Assembly: GCA_017537175.1 (NCBI GenBank)
Contig: JAFYLH010000007.1
Span: 1 to 50,783, forward strand
Direction of reading: 5' to 3'
DNA length: 50,783 bases
Source of the DNA: Clostridia bacterium
Lineage (GTDB): Bacteria; Bacillota; Clostridia; Oscillospirales; CAG-272
In this document: one piece after another, positions 1-8,793 of the stretch
How the letters are laid out: each line of letters begins with the position of its first letter
Position numbering within the stretch: the stretch's first letter is position 1
Notes under the pieces: model-generated
Told to the model about the DNA's origin: nothing
Databases searched by the model: none
What the model saw: only the letters and a program-made list of their open reading frames with translations
Translations under genes and position numbers: made by a program

Positions 1-67
1 AAGTCGTTGAAGATACTGTATATTACTTTAATTACATAAGACCAGTTCGTAAACTAAAAAGAAAACC

Positions 68-94
68 ACCTGTTCGTTACAGGATCGAACAGGT
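68..94 (-). terminator. Terminator of the histidine operon
   Basis: The arms ACCTGTTCG and CGAACAGGT form a perfect 9-bp stem around a 9-nt loop. On the minus strand the stem is followed by GGTTTTCTTTTT. It lies just past the hisIE stop codon and so ends the long arg-his transcript. I see no gene in bases 1-67. Confidence 0.8.
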
Positions 95-160
95 AGCTTG
101 AATTATTCTTTTTTTGTGTCTACAAAGTATTGACTACTTCACCTCTCGGAAGTCTTTTTA

Positions 161-808
161 TCATACCATTTTTTCCTGCTTTACCTTTTTGTCGATGACA
201 TGTCTGGAAGCTAATTCCTTCTTGATATCATCAACAGAGATACCCATCTCAACCATCATAACCATGATGTGATAGCAGAGGTCTGCTACCTCGTAGATGG
301 TCTCCGCCTTATCGTTTGCCTTAGAAGCAATGATAACCTCGGTGGACTCCTCGCCTACCTTTTTGAGGATCTTGTCGATTCCCTTTTCAAAAAGATAGGT
401 GGTATATGAGCCCTCGGGCTTGGTCTCCTTGCGTCCTACAAGCATATCGTAGAGAGAGTCAAGAGAGAACTCTGCGTTGGTGTCGCTTTCGTACATAGGA
501 TTGAAGAAGCAGGAATATGCTCCTGTGTGGCATGCGGGACCGTCCATCTTTACCTTTACAAGGAGAGTATCGTTGTCACAGTCTGCGGTGATAGATACGA
601 TATGCTGACGGTTGCCCGAGGTCTCGCCCTTGCGCCATAAGCACTTTCTGGAGCGTGACCAGAAGCAGGTCATCCCCTCCTCCATTGATATCTTAAGGCT
701 TTCGGCATTCATATATGCCATCATTACGACCTTGCCTGTTGCGGCATCCTCGACTATTGCGGGAATAAGGCCCTTTTCATCAAATTTAAGCTCTTCTATC
801 TTTAACAT
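161..808 (-). CDS. hisIE: Phosphoribosyl-AMP cyclohydrolase / phosphoribosyl-ATP pyrophosphatase
   Basis: This bifunctional cytosolic enzyme carries out steps 2 and 3 of histidine synthesis. It hydrolyses phosphoribosyl-ATP to phosphoribosyl-AMP and then opens the purine ring. The HisI half (about residues 1-110) has the metal-binding DCDND at 76-80 and the C93-H94 pair in ACHTGAYSC. The HisE half (about 120-205) has [12 protein letters not shown]. At 215 aa it has the normal fused length. It starts 1 nt after the hisF stop, so the two are probably translationally coupled. It is the last gene of the operon, followed directly by the terminator at 68-94. Confidence 0.96.
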   Translation of the reverse strand: MLKIEELKFDEKGLIPAIVEDAATGKVVMMAYMNAESLKISMEEGMTCFWSRSRKCLWRKGETSGNRQHIVSITADCDNDTLLVKVKMDGPACHTGAYSCFFNPMYESDTNAEFSLDSLYDMLVGRKETKPEGSYTTYLFEKGIDKILKKVGEESTEVIIASKANDKAETIYEVADLCYHIMVMMVEMGISVDDIKKELASRHVIDKKVKQEKMV

Positions 809-809
809 T

Positions 810-1568
810 TTATAACCTCATTGTAATGCCTTGTGCGGCAAGATCTTTCTTTAAGTCGGGGATTGCTACCTCACCGAAGTGGAATATGGATGCGGCAAGA
901 CCTGCATCTACCTTGGGAAGTGTCTTAAACAGTGTTACAAAATCCTCTTTGCAGCCAGCCCCTCCCGAAGCAATAACGGGAACATTTACTACGTTGCAAA
1001 CAGCTTCAAGCATAGGGAGGTCAAAGCCATTCTTTACTCCGTCTGTGTCAATAGAGTTAAGCACTACCTCGCCTGCACCGTTGCCTACACAACGCTTGAC
1101 CCACTCTATAAGCTCCATACCTGTGTTCTCTCTTCCACCCTTAGCAAAGACACGGAACACTCCGTCAACGCGCTTTGCATCAATGGAAATAACAACGCAT
1201 TGATCTCCGTAGCGCTTTGCCGCGTCTCCTATAAGGTCGGGGTTACGGATAGCACCTGAGTTTACGCTTACCTTGTCTGCACCGCAGGAAAGCACTCTTT
1301 CAAAGTCGGAGACCTCATTTATACCTCCGCCCACGGTCAGGGGAATAAATATAGTCTTTGCAACCTCGGTCAATATATCGGTAAAGAGCGCGCGACCCTC
1401 GGCTGATGCTGTGATATCATAGAACACAAGCTCGTCTGCACCGTTGTCGCTGTAGTATCTGCCTAAGGTCACGGGATCGTTTACATCACCCAAGCCCTCA
1501 AAGTTTACACCCTTGACAACTCTGCCGTTTTTAACATCAAGGCAAGGAATAATACGCTTTGTTATCAT
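810..1568 (-). CDS. hisF: Imidazole glycerol phosphate synthase, cyclase subunit
   Basis: HisF is the (beta/alpha)8-barrel half of imidazole glycerol phosphate synthase. It uses ammonia delivered by HisH to convert PRFAR to imidazole glycerol phosphate and AICAR. The N-terminal [14 protein letters not shown] carries the catalytic Asp near residue 11, and VVISIDAKR holds the second catalytic Asp near residue 130. The length, 252 aa, is standard. It lies 1 nt downstream of hisA, and its partner HisH is encoded two genes upstream, the usual arrangement. Confidence 0.97.
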   Translation of the reverse strand: MITKRIIPCLDVKNGRVVKGVNFEGLGDVNDPVTLGRYYSDNGADELVFYDITASAEGRALFTDILTEVAKTIFIPLTVGGGINEVSDFERVLSCGADKVSVNSGAIRNPDLIGDAAKRYGDQCVVISIDAKRVDGVFRVFAKGGRENTGMELIEWVKRCVGNGAGEVVLNSIDTDGVKNGFDLPMLEAVCNVVNVPVIASGGAGCKEDFVTLFKTLPKVDAGLAASIFHFGEVAIPDLKKDLAAQGITMRL

Positions 1569-1569
1569 A

Positions 1570-2289
1570 TTAACCCTCCCTCACTATGGCTATGGCATCG
1601 GCTACATCCACAGCACCTGTGTAGATAGCCTTGCCGAGTATTGCACCGTAAACACCTATTTCTTTAAGTGCACGGACATCGTCAAGTGTAGAAACACCGC
1701 CGGAAGCCACAAAGTCTATACTGAATTTTTCAGATAACTGACGGTAAAGCTCAAGGTTAGTTCCCTGCATTGCTCCGTCCTTTGAAATATCGGTACAGAT
1801 AACCGTCTTTACACCGATATCCTGAAGCTCCCTACAAAAATCAAAGCAGTCAAGACCGCTAAGCTCTGTCCAGCCCTTGATTGCAACAATGCCGTCACGG
1901 ATATCGACACCCACGGCTATCTTGTCACCGTAGGTCTTTACCGCTTCAAGCAAAAACTCTCTGTCCTTGACTGCGGCAGTACCGAGAATAACACGGCTGA
2001 CACCGATATCAATATATTTCTTTACGGTCTCCATATTACGGATACCGCCGCCAATTTCAACCTTTAAGCCTGTAGCGGAAACGATGTTCTTTACGGTTTC
2101 AAGATTGGGGGTAGTTCCCTCCTTTGCACCCTCAAGGTCTACAAGGTGCATCCAGGTAGCACCCTTAGCGTAAAAATCACGGGCAAATTCGGGAGGGTTA
2201 TCCGAATAGACGGTCATCTGATTATAGTCGCCCTTATAAAGGCGGACCGCCTTGCCCTCGTATAAATCTATTGCGGGAAGAATTATCAT
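1570..2289 (-). CDS. hisA: ProFAR isomerase (HisA)
   Basis: HisA is a (beta/alpha)8 barrel that isomerises ProFAR to PRFAR, step 4 of histidine synthesis. The N-terminal LPAIDLYEGKAVRLYKG contains the catalytic Asp8, and VAVGVDIRDG gives the second acid. The phosphate-binding glycine loops (IGGGIRN, ASGGVST) are visible. At 239 aa it is complete. Its start overlaps the hisH stop by 4 nt, which points to coupled translation. Confidence 0.96.
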   Translation of the reverse strand: MIILPAIDLYEGKAVRLYKGDYNQMTVYSDNPPEFARDFYAKGATWMHLVDLEGAKEGTTPNLETVKNIVSATGLKVEIGGGIRNMETVKKYIDIGVSRVILGTAAVKDREFLLEAVKTYGDKIAVGVDIRDGIVAIKGWTELSGLDCFDFCRELQDIGVKTVICTDISKDGAMQGTNLELYRQLSEKFSIDFVASGGVSTLDDVRALKEIGVYGAILGKAIYTGAVDVADAIAIVREG

Positions 2290-2909
2290 GCCTTACCTCC
2301 GATCTCGCAGAAGGCACGAAGGATGTTAAGTCCTACCTTGCCGCTTTTTTCGGGATGGAACTGTGTGCCGTATACATTGCCGTTCTCAATAGATGCGGTA
2401 AGCTCTATGCCGTATTCGGTGGTGGCTGTTATCTTGTCAGAATCAGCCTTGGCATAGAAGGAATGTACAAAGTATACGCAGTCCCCTTCATTTATGTATT
2501 TATATATTTCGCTCTTTTCGCCCTTGAACTTAAGTGCGTTCCAGCCGATATGGGGAACCTTTAAGCCGTCGGGCAGCTCGGGGGTCATATCGACCACCTC
2601 ACCCGGTACAAAGTCAAGACCCTCGCATACTCCGTACTCATAGCTTTTACTGCAGAGCATCTGCATACCAAGACATATACCTAAAAGGGGTTTGCCTGCC
2701 TTGATCTCTGCCTTTATAATGTCAATAAGCCCTGTAGCCTTAAGCTTTGCCGCGGCATCGGGGAAAGCTCCCACACCGGGAAGGATAATATGACTTGCAC
2801 TCTTTATAACCTCGGGGTCGCTTGTAACCACCGCGTCAACATCAATAAATGAAAGAGAGCTTTTAAGGGAAAAGAGATTTCCTACACCGTAGTCAATTAT
2901 TGCAACCAT
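2286..2909 (-). CDS. hisH: Imidazole glycerol phosphate synthase, glutaminase subunit
   Basis: HisH is a class I glutamine amidotransferase that releases ammonia for HisF. The nucleophile elbow GICLGMQML places the catalytic Cys at residue 79, and GTQFHPEKSG near the C-terminus supplies the His and Glu of the triad. LPGVGAFPDA is also typical. At 207 aa it is full length. It overlaps hisA by 4 nt and follows hisB by 3 nt. Confidence 0.96.
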   Translation of the reverse strand: MVAIIDYGVGNLFSLKSSLSFIDVDAVVTSDPEVIKSASHIILPGVGAFPDAAAKLKATGLIDIIKAEIKAGKPLLGICLGMQMLCSKSYEYGVCEGLDFVPGEVVDMTPELPDGLKVPHIGWNALKFKGEKSEIYKYINEGDCVYFVHSFYAKADSDKITATTEYGIELTASIENGNVYGTQFHPEKSGKVGLNILRAFCEIGGKA

Positions 2910-2912
2910 TTT

Positions 2913-3497
2913 TTATAAAACTCCCTTGGTGGACGGAATCTCGTCCTTATACTTTTCATCAATTGAACAGCCCTCTGCCATAACTCTACCCAGCGCCTTG
3001 AAGATACCCTCAATAATATGGTGGGTGTTTCTGCCTGTGATAAGACGGACATGGAGAGTTATACCTGCCGCTCTTACAAAGCCGAGGAGAAATTCCTCAA
3101 GTAGCTCTGTATCAAAGTCGCCTACCTTGTTTGCGGGAAGCTCTACGGCATAACCCAGATAATCTCTGCCCGAAATATCAAGGGCGCACATAACAAGAGT
3201 CTCATCCATAGGAAGAATAATATCCGCATAACGCTTGATGCCTCTCTTGTCGCCCAAAGCCTCCGCAAAGGCTTTACCGAGACAGATACCGATATCCTCG
3301 GTGGTGTGGTGGTAGTCCACCTCTGTGTCACCGTCGCATTTAACACTAAGACCAAATCTGCCGTGACGGCCGAAAAGGGTCAGCATATGGTCAAGAAAGC
3401 CGCAACCTGTGTCTATAGCTACCTCACCGCCCTCAAGGCTGAGGGCAAGGTCTATTTTGGTCTCCGCTGTATTTCTGTTTATAGTTGCCTGTCTCAT
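2913..3497 (-). CDS. hisB: Imidazoleglycerol-phosphate dehydratase
   Basis: This enzyme dehydrates imidazole glycerol phosphate to imidazole acetol phosphate. Two metal-binding signatures are present, DHMLTLFGRHG and HHTTEDIGICLG. A further His pair, NTHHIIEGIFKA, is seen in the C-terminal half. At 194 aa it is the monofunctional type; the N-terminal histidinol-phosphatase domain of enterobacterial HisB is absent, so that activity must come from another gene. It overlaps the hisC stop by 4 nt. Confidence 0.96.
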   Translation of the reverse strand: MRQATINRNTAETKIDLALSLEGGEVAIDTGCGFLDHMLTLFGRHGRFGLSVKCDGDTEVDYHHTTEDIGICLGKAFAEALGDKRGIKRYADIILPMDETLVMCALDISGRDYLGYAVELPANKVGDFDTELLEEFLLGFVRAAGITLHVRLITGRNTHHIIEGIFKALGRVMAEGCSIDEKYKDEIPSTKGVL

Positions 3498-4549
3498 AAT
3501 ATATCGTCGATGGCAGAGATAAGAGCCGCCATCTGCTCCTTTGTTCCTATTGTAATGCGGTTATAGTCCTTGATAGCTTCCTTTGAGAAATGGCGAACAA
3601 GGACACCCCGCTTTTTAAGCTCAAGGTAAATTGCTTCACCACCCATGCTCTCATGCTTTGCAAATACAAAGTTGGCATAGGAGTCGGTCAGAGTAAAGCC
3701 GCGCTTTTTAAGCTCTGTTACCGTGTATTCTCTTGCTTCGATTATATCCTTGCAATGATCAAAATAATAATCATCGCTCTCGATAGCCTTCTCACCTGCG
3801 ATAAGGGAAAGGCGGTTGATGTTATAGGGATTGGTGGAATATTTGATCTTTTCAAGATCCTCGATAAGACCCTTGCTTGCTATGGCAAAGCCAAGTCTGG
3901 CACCTGCAAGACATCTTGACTTTGAAAAGGTACGAACAACCAAAAGGTTGTCATATTCATTTACCAGCTCAACACAGCTCTTACCGCCAAAGTCGATATA
4001 GGCTTCGTCTATAAGAACAACATCGTTCCTGTTTGTATCAAGGATACCTCTGATATCATCTACCGACAAAAGCATACCGGTAGGGGCATTTGGGTTAGCG
4101 ATAACCACCATACGACCGGAATTGTGATAGTCGATGGGATCTATAGAAAAATCCTCTTTTAAGGGTACTTCACGGCTGTCTATACGGTAGAGATCCGCAT
4201 AAACGGGATAAAAGCCGTAGCTTATCTCGGGATATGTTACTCCCTTTTTATCATCACAGAACGCCATAAAGGCAAAGTTAAGGATATCGTCAGAGCCGTT
4301 TGAAACAAAGATGTTCTCAGGCTTTACGCTATATCTGTCGGCTAATCTCTGCTTCAAGCCCTTGGCTGTGGGATCGGGATAAAGATTTAATTTTGAAACC
4401 TCTTCACTGTTCACCGCATTCAGCACCTCAGGTGAGGGGGGATAAGGGGACTCGTTGGTATTAAGTTTTATATACTGCATATCCCTCGGCTGTTCGCCGG
4501 GGGTGTAGGCTTCAAGATTATCGAATCTTGAACTCATGTACTTACTCAT
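3494..4549 (-). CDS. hisC: Histidinol-phosphate aminotransferase
   Basis: HisC is a fold-type I PLP aminotransferase that converts imidazole acetol phosphate to histidinol phosphate. The N-terminal LNTNESPYPPSP, the Asp/Tyr pair in LIDEAYIDF and the Schiff-base lysine in RTFSKSRCLAGARLGF are all visible. At 351 aa it is complete. It is separated from hisD by a 251-bp palindromic repeat element, an unusual break in an otherwise tightly packed operon. Confidence 0.96.
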   Translation of the reverse strand: MSKYMSSRFDNLEAYTPGEQPRDMQYIKLNTNESPYPPSPEVLNAVNSEEVSKLNLYPDPTAKGLKQRLADRYSVKPENIFVSNGSDDILNFAFMAFCDDKKGVTYPEISYGFYPVYADLYRIDSREVPLKEDFSIDPIDYHNSGRMVVIANPNAPTGMLLSVDDIRGILDTNRNDVVLIDEAYIDFGGKSCVELVNEYDNLLVVRTFSKSRCLAGARLGFAIASKGLIEDLEKIKYSTNPYNINRLSLIAGEKAIESDDYYFDHCKDIIEAREYTVTELKKRGFTLTDSYANFVFAKHESMGGEAIYLELKKRGVLVRHFSKEAIKDYNRITIGTKEQMAALISAIDDIL

Positions 4550-4581
4550 AATTTTGCTCTTTACTGATAGTATATTTCTAA

Positions 4582-4832
4582 ATGCGGAGTGCGGAATGCG
4601 GAGTGCGGAATGCGGAGTGCGGAATTCAGGTGATTTTTGACCTAAAGTGTCAAAAATTCCAATTAATTATATATGATTTACTGAAAACTTATAATTTAAC
4701 TAAACAAATGTAATTAGTAAAAATAGAAGTGACAGACTATAAAATACAACTAAACAAAAATTATATGCAGATTTTCGACACAAAGGGAGAAAATCCTCCA
4801 TAATTCCGCATTCCGCACTCCGCATTCCGAAT
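4582..4832. repeat. Palindromic repeat element, copy A (hisC-hisD gap)
   Basis: This is the longest copy of a modular inverted-repeat family. One arm is built from GCGGAGT/GCGGAAT units and the other from ACTCCGC/ATTCCGC units. Between them are a hairpin of the form GATTTTTG...CAAAAAT, an AT-rich centre, and a second hairpin GATTTTC...GAAAATC that leads into TCCTCCATAA. Related copies lie at 9969-10150, 17618-17854 and 18538-18766. There is no open reading frame. It fills the whole gap and ends 2 nt before the hisD stop. Confidence 0.85.
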
Positions 4833-4834
4833 TA

Positions 4835-6106
4835 TTATTTCTTTCTCACCGTTACCGATCTCGCATGCGCTGAAAGTCCTTCACGCTCTGCAAAGTATTC
4901 GATATCCTCTGCAACCTTCTGCAGGGCTGTATCGGTATAGTATGTATAGGAATATTTCTTTACAAAATCGTCTACCGACAGAGGACTTGAAAATCTCGCA
5001 GTACCGCCTGTAGGCAGGGTGTGGTTTGTTCCCGCAAAGTAGTCTCCCAATGCCTCGGGAGTGTTCTTACCGAGGAACACCGAGCCTGCATTGCGGATAC
5101 GGTCAAGATAGGGTATCGGCTCGTCAACGCATATCTCAAGATGCTCGGGAGCGATATCGTTTGCTATATCTATACATTCGTCAATGCTCTGACAAATAAT
5201 TATCTTACCGTTATTATCTATAGACGTTCTTGCGATCTCAACTCTGGGCAGAAGGTCAAGCTGTCGCTCCAGCTCTACACTTACCTTGTCGGCAAGCTCA
5301 CGGCTGTCGGTTACAAGAACCGAGGATGCCATCTTGTCATGCTCTGCCTGACTGAGCATATCAGCCGCAACCTTAACGGGATCACATGTAGAGTCTGCTA
5401 CGATAAGGATCTCGCTTGGTCCTGCGATCATATCGATATTGACAATACCGAATACCTGCTTCTTGGCTTCAGCCACAAAGGCGTTACCGGGGCCTACTAT
5501 CTTATCAACCTTGGGTACGGACTCTGTACCATAGGCAAGAGCCGCAATTGCCTGTGCTCCGCCCATCTTAAAGATTCGGTCAACTCCTGCAATCTTTGCC
5601 GCACAGAGAATAATGGGGTTTACCTTACCTTCAGCGTTGGGAGGTGTGGTCATAATTATCTCGTCAACTCCCGCTATCTTTGCAGGAAGTGCATTCATAA
5701 GAACCGAGGAAGGATAAGCCGCAGTACCGCCGGGAACATAAAGTCCTGCGCGCTGTACGGGGAGTATCTTCTGACCCAGGATTATTCCGTCCTCTTTTTC
5801 GAGTCTGAAGCCCTCGCGCTTCTGGTGCTTGTGGTAGAATACTATATTCTCCTTTGCGCGCTCCATAACTGCGATGAATTCTGCATCAACCTGATTCCAG
5901 GCTTCTTCAATTTCCTCGGGTGTTACCTCAAGGCTGTCAAGGTCGCATTTATCGAACTTTTTTGCATATTCCTTTATAGCGGTATCACCGTTTTTTCTTA
6001 CATTGTAAATGATGTCCGCAACAATGTCGCAGATATCGGGGGATGATGTGGAACGGATGAAAATGTCTTCATTTTTCATCGTTGCCTTTTCGTATATCTT
6101 AATCAT
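4835..6106 (-). CDS. hisD: Histidinol dehydrogenase
   Basis: HisD is a zinc- and NAD-dependent enzyme that oxidises histidinol to histidine in two steps, the end of the pathway. Family signatures include GLYVPGGTAAYPSSVLMNA, MIAGPSEILIVAD, LSQAEHD and NDIAPEHLEI. The C-terminal TNHTLPTGGTARF is also typical. At 423 aa it is full length. It overlaps hisG by 4 nt. Confidence 0.96.
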   Translation of the reverse strand: MIKIYEKATMKNEDIFIRSTSSPDICDIVADIIYNVRKNGDTAIKEYAKKFDKCDLDSLEVTPEEIEEAWNQVDAEFIAVMERAKENIVFYHKHQKREGFRLEKEDGIILGQKILPVQRAGLYVPGGTAAYPSSVLMNALPAKIAGVDEIIMTTPPNAEGKVNPIILCAAKIAGVDRIFKMGGAQAIAALAYGTESVPKVDKIVGPGNAFVAEAKKQVFGIVNIDMIAGPSEILIVADSTCDPVKVAADMLSQAEHDKMASSVLVTDSRELADKVSVELERQLDLLPRVEIARTSIDNNGKIIICQSIDECIDIANDIAPEHLEICVDEPIPYLDRIRNAGSVFLGKNTPEALGDYFAGTNHTLPTGGTARFSSPLSVDDFVKKYSYTYYTDTALQKVAEDIEYFAEREGLSAHARSVTVRKK

Positions 6107-6732
6107 TTGTTACCTTCTACATAGTCTGCTATCTTGCCTACCAGCTCTGTGATAGCATCGTATTTGAATTTGTGGCTTGCCTTGTTTGCAATAAAGCGCG
6201 CACTTATGGGGACTATATCCTCATAGGGACAAAGATCGTTTTCAAGAAGTGTCTTGCCTGTCTCCACGATATCGACTATTACATCCGACATACCGAGGAT
6301 AGGTGCGATCTCTATAGAGCCGTTGAGCTTGATTATATCAATGTCTCTGCCCTGTTTCATATAGTAATCTCTTGCAATATTTGGGAACTTTGTGGCAACG
6401 ATAAGCGCACGGCTGGTATTATCGTGGAAATCCGACTTTGCAGCCACCGCCATACGGCACTTGCCCATTCCCATATCAAGAAGCTCGTATACATCGGGGG
6501 AATATTCAAGCAAAATATCCTTGCCGCAAACACCAACATCTGCCGCGCCTCTCTCGACATAGATAGCCACATCGGAGGGCTTTACCCAGAAGTATCTTAC
6601 TCCGCTTTCTTCGTTTTCAAATATAAGCTTACGGTTCTGCTCGTGGATAGAGGGACAGGTGTAGCCTGCATCCTCAAATATTTTAAGAACCTTTTCGCCA
6701 AGCCGTCCTTTAGGGAGTGCAACATTTATCAT
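6103..6732 (-). CDS. hisG: ATP phosphoribosyltransferase, short form
   Basis: HisG catalyses the committed step, joining ATP and PRPP to give phosphoribosyl-ATP. It starts with INVALPKGRLGEK. At 209 aa it is the short form, lacking the C-terminal regulatory domain of the roughly 300-aa enzymes, so it should need HisZ for activity and histidine feedback. HisZ is encoded immediately upstream, and the two genes share one base (TAATG), consistent with a stoichiometric complex. Confidence 0.95.
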   Translation of the reverse strand: MINVALPKGRLGEKVLKIFEDAGYTCPSIHEQNRKLIFENEESGVRYFWVKPSDVAIYVERGAADVGVCGKDILLEYSPDVYELLDMGMGKCRMAVAAKSDFHDNTSRALIVATKFPNIARDYYMKQGRDIDIIKLNGSIEIAPILGMSDVIVDIVETGKTLLENDLCPYEDIVPISARFIANKASHKFKYDAITELVGKIADYVEGNK

Positions 6733-7802
6733 TATACATTCCCTCCAAGCTCGACTATATTTTTATATTTAAGGCCGCGGGGTATTTCTCTTACCACCTT
6801 GACCTTTTCGCCCTTTTTATTCAGCTCATCCACAAGGGCGGACATCATTACGATATCGGTGGTGTCATCATAGAGGATAACAGTATCCACCTCGTTAAAG
6901 TCCTTGTCGCAGAGAAGCTGGTCAAGGGCATCCATATAGATTGCAAAGCCTATTGCTCCGCAGTTCTTTTTAAAACGCTTCATCAGGTTGTCATACCGAC
7001 CGCCTGACAGCACTCGGGTGGGAACAGAATGAACATAGCCTGCAAAGGTGATGCCGTTGTAGTAGCTCTCATCCGATACCACGGAGAAGTCAAAGCGGAT
7101 ATGCTCTGCCACTCCCGCAGGAGTAAGAGCCGCAATAAGAGCGGCAAGCTCTGCAACCGCCTCGTCATTGATATTAAGCTCTGTAAGTCTTTCAAGAGCC
7201 GCCTCGGGCTTATCATAGATAGACACAAGAGCAATAAGCTTATCAAGTATATCGGTATCGATATCAAGGCTCTTTAAACCGTGGATATTCTTCTCTGCCA
7301 TAAAGCTCATTATCTGCTTACGCTGCTTTGTAGGGATATCAGAAAGCAGAGTTGAAGCAAAGCTCATATGGGAAAGATCGAGAATATAGTCGGGGTCAAG
7401 CATATCAAGTGACTTTGCCGCAAGGGTTATTACCTCGGCTGTGGCATAGCTGTCTACATTGCCTATACACTCAAGACCTACCTGCATTATCTCCTTGTAC
7501 TCGTGGGTCTTTGCCGCTACGCGGTAGACATTCTCTGAATAATAGAGCTTCTGCAGACCGTTTTTATCCGGGTCTGTGTTCTTGACAATAGACAGGGTCA
7601 CATCAGGCTTAAGTGCCAAAAGCTTACCGTTGGTGTCGGTAAAGGTTATTACATTGTCGCTTACAAGAAAATTCTTGTTTGAAGCATAAAGGTCATACTC
7701 CTCAAAGCGGCTCATTCTGAACTTAGAGTAGCCGTAAGAACCGTAAAGCTTTTTAAAAGCATAAACCGCTGCTTCGTCGTTTTTAAAGTTTATATCTGTC
7801 AT
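6732..7802 (-). CDS. hisZ: ATP phosphoribosyltransferase regulatory subunit
   Basis: HisZ is a paralogue of histidyl-tRNA synthetase without aminoacylation function. It binds short HisG and mediates allosteric control. The HisRS-like core is visible, for example FTDTNGKLLALKPDVTLSIV, the YYSENVYR region, and VLSGGRYDNLMKRF. At 356 aa it is within the family range and shorter than a true HisRS, with no anticodon-binding domain. I chose HisZ over HisRS because of length and the adjacent short hisG. Confidence 0.92.
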   Translation of the reverse strand: MTDINFKNDEAAVYAFKKLYGSYGYSKFRMSRFEEYDLYASNKNFLVSDNVITFTDTNGKLLALKPDVTLSIVKNTDPDKNGLQKLYYSENVYRVAAKTHEYKEIMQVGLECIGNVDSYATAEVITLAAKSLDMLDPDYILDLSHMSFASTLLSDIPTKQRKQIMSFMAEKNIHGLKSLDIDTDILDKLIALVSIYDKPEAALERLTELNINDEAVAELAALIAALTPAGVAEHIRFDFSVVSDESYYNGITFAGYVHSVPTRVLSGGRYDNLMKRFKKNCGAIGFAIYMDALDQLLCDKDFNEVDTVILYDDTTDIVMMSALVDELNKKGEKVKVVREIPRGLKYKNIVELGGNV

Positions 7803-7882
7803 AATAGTAATTAAAGGGGATTTCTGTTCTTCCGAACAGAAATCATCCTTAACTCCTAACTCCTAATTCCTAACTCCTAATT
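7803..7882. repeat. Short repeat element with core hairpin (argF-hisZ gap)
   Basis: A perfect 11-bp hairpin (GATTTCTGTTC at 7819-7829, GAACAGAAATC at 7834-7844) is followed by tandem CTCCTAA units. It looks like a reduced form of the larger repeat family with only one arm. I see no separate promoter for the histidine genes in this 88-bp gap. Confidence 0.7.
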
Positions 7883-7890
7883 TGTTAAAC

Positions 7891-8793
7891 TCATTTCATG
7901 AGTTTAACCAGTACCGCCTTCTGTGCGTGGAGTCTGTTCTCCGCTTCGTCGAAGATCTCGTCTGCGTGCTCTTCGAACACCTTTGCGGTGATCTCCTCCT
8001 CACGGTGTGCGGGCAGGCAGTGGAGAACCATAGCTTCAGGAGCTGCTACCGCCATAACCTCGTCATTGATCTGGTAGCCTGCAAACGCCTTTTCGCGTTC
8101 TGCCTTTTCGCTCTCCTGACCCATAGATGCCCATACATCGGTATAGAGAACTGTTGCGCCCTCTGCCGCCTTGAGAATATCGGAGGTACACTCAAACTCA
8201 CCGTTTTCGTATGCCCACTTCATAATTTCGGGGTCGGGACGGTAGTTATCGGGACAGGCGATAGAAACCTTCATACCCATCTTGATACCGCCTACGATAA
8301 GAGAGTTAGCCATATTGTTGCCGTCACCTACAAAGCAGAGCTTGTTGCCCTCGATAACACCCTTATGCTCACGGATAGTGAGAAGGTCTGCAAGAACCTG
8401 ACAGGGGTGAGCGTAGTCGGTAAGACCGTTGATTATCGGAATAGAGCCGTACTCGGCAAGAGCCTCAACCTCTGCCTGCTCAAAGGTTCTGATCATAATA
8501 CCGTCAAGGTATCTTGAAAGAACTCTTGCTGTATCCTCTACAGGCTCACCGCGGCCGATCTGAAGATCGTTTGAGGAAAGGAAAAGTGCACTTCCGCCGA
8601 GGTCGTACATACCAACCTCAAAGGATACACGGGTACGGGTGGAGGACTTCTGGAATATCATACCGAGAGTCTTCCCCTTAAGTATATGATGCTCGATGCC
8701 GTTTTTCTTCTCATATTTGAGCTGATCGGCAAGATTAAGTATATCTGTGATCTCCTCTTTGGTAAGATCCATAAGCTTGAGTAAATGTTTCAT
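7891..8793 (-). CDS. argF: Ornithine carbamoyltransferase
   Basis: This cytosolic trimeric enzyme makes citrulline from ornithine and carbamoyl phosphate. The carbamoyl-phosphate loop SSTRTR, the HPCQVLADLLTI motif and the ornithine-side LHCLPAHREEE motif are all present. At 300 aa it is complete. It overlaps argD by 4 nt. The setting among biosynthetic genes favours the anabolic enzyme over the catabolic ArcB type. Confidence 0.95.
   Translation of the reverse strand: MKHLLKLMDLTKEEITDILNLADQLKYEKKNGIEHHILKGKTLGMIFQKSSTRTRVSFEVGMYDLGGSALFLSSNDLQIGRGEPVEDTARVLSRYLDGIMIRTFEQAEVEALAEYGSIPIINGLTDYAHPCQVLADLLTIREHKGVIEGNKLCFVGDGNNMANSLIVGGIKMGMKVSIACPDNYRPDPEIMKWAYENGEFECTSDILKAAEGATVLYTDVWASMGQESEKAEREKAFAGYQINDEVMAVAAPEAMVLHCLPAHREEEITAKVFEEHADEIFDEAENRLHAQKAVLVKLMK

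Noticed and set aside
4582..4832. Tandem GCGGAAT repeats as a CRISPR or coding minisatellite
   Set aside because: Units are 7 bp with no spacers and no open frame; the opposite arm is the complement, so it is part of an inverted-repeat element.
5021..6046. 341-aa open frame opposite hisD
   Set aside because: hisD is a clear complete gene on the other strand; the antisense product resembles no family.
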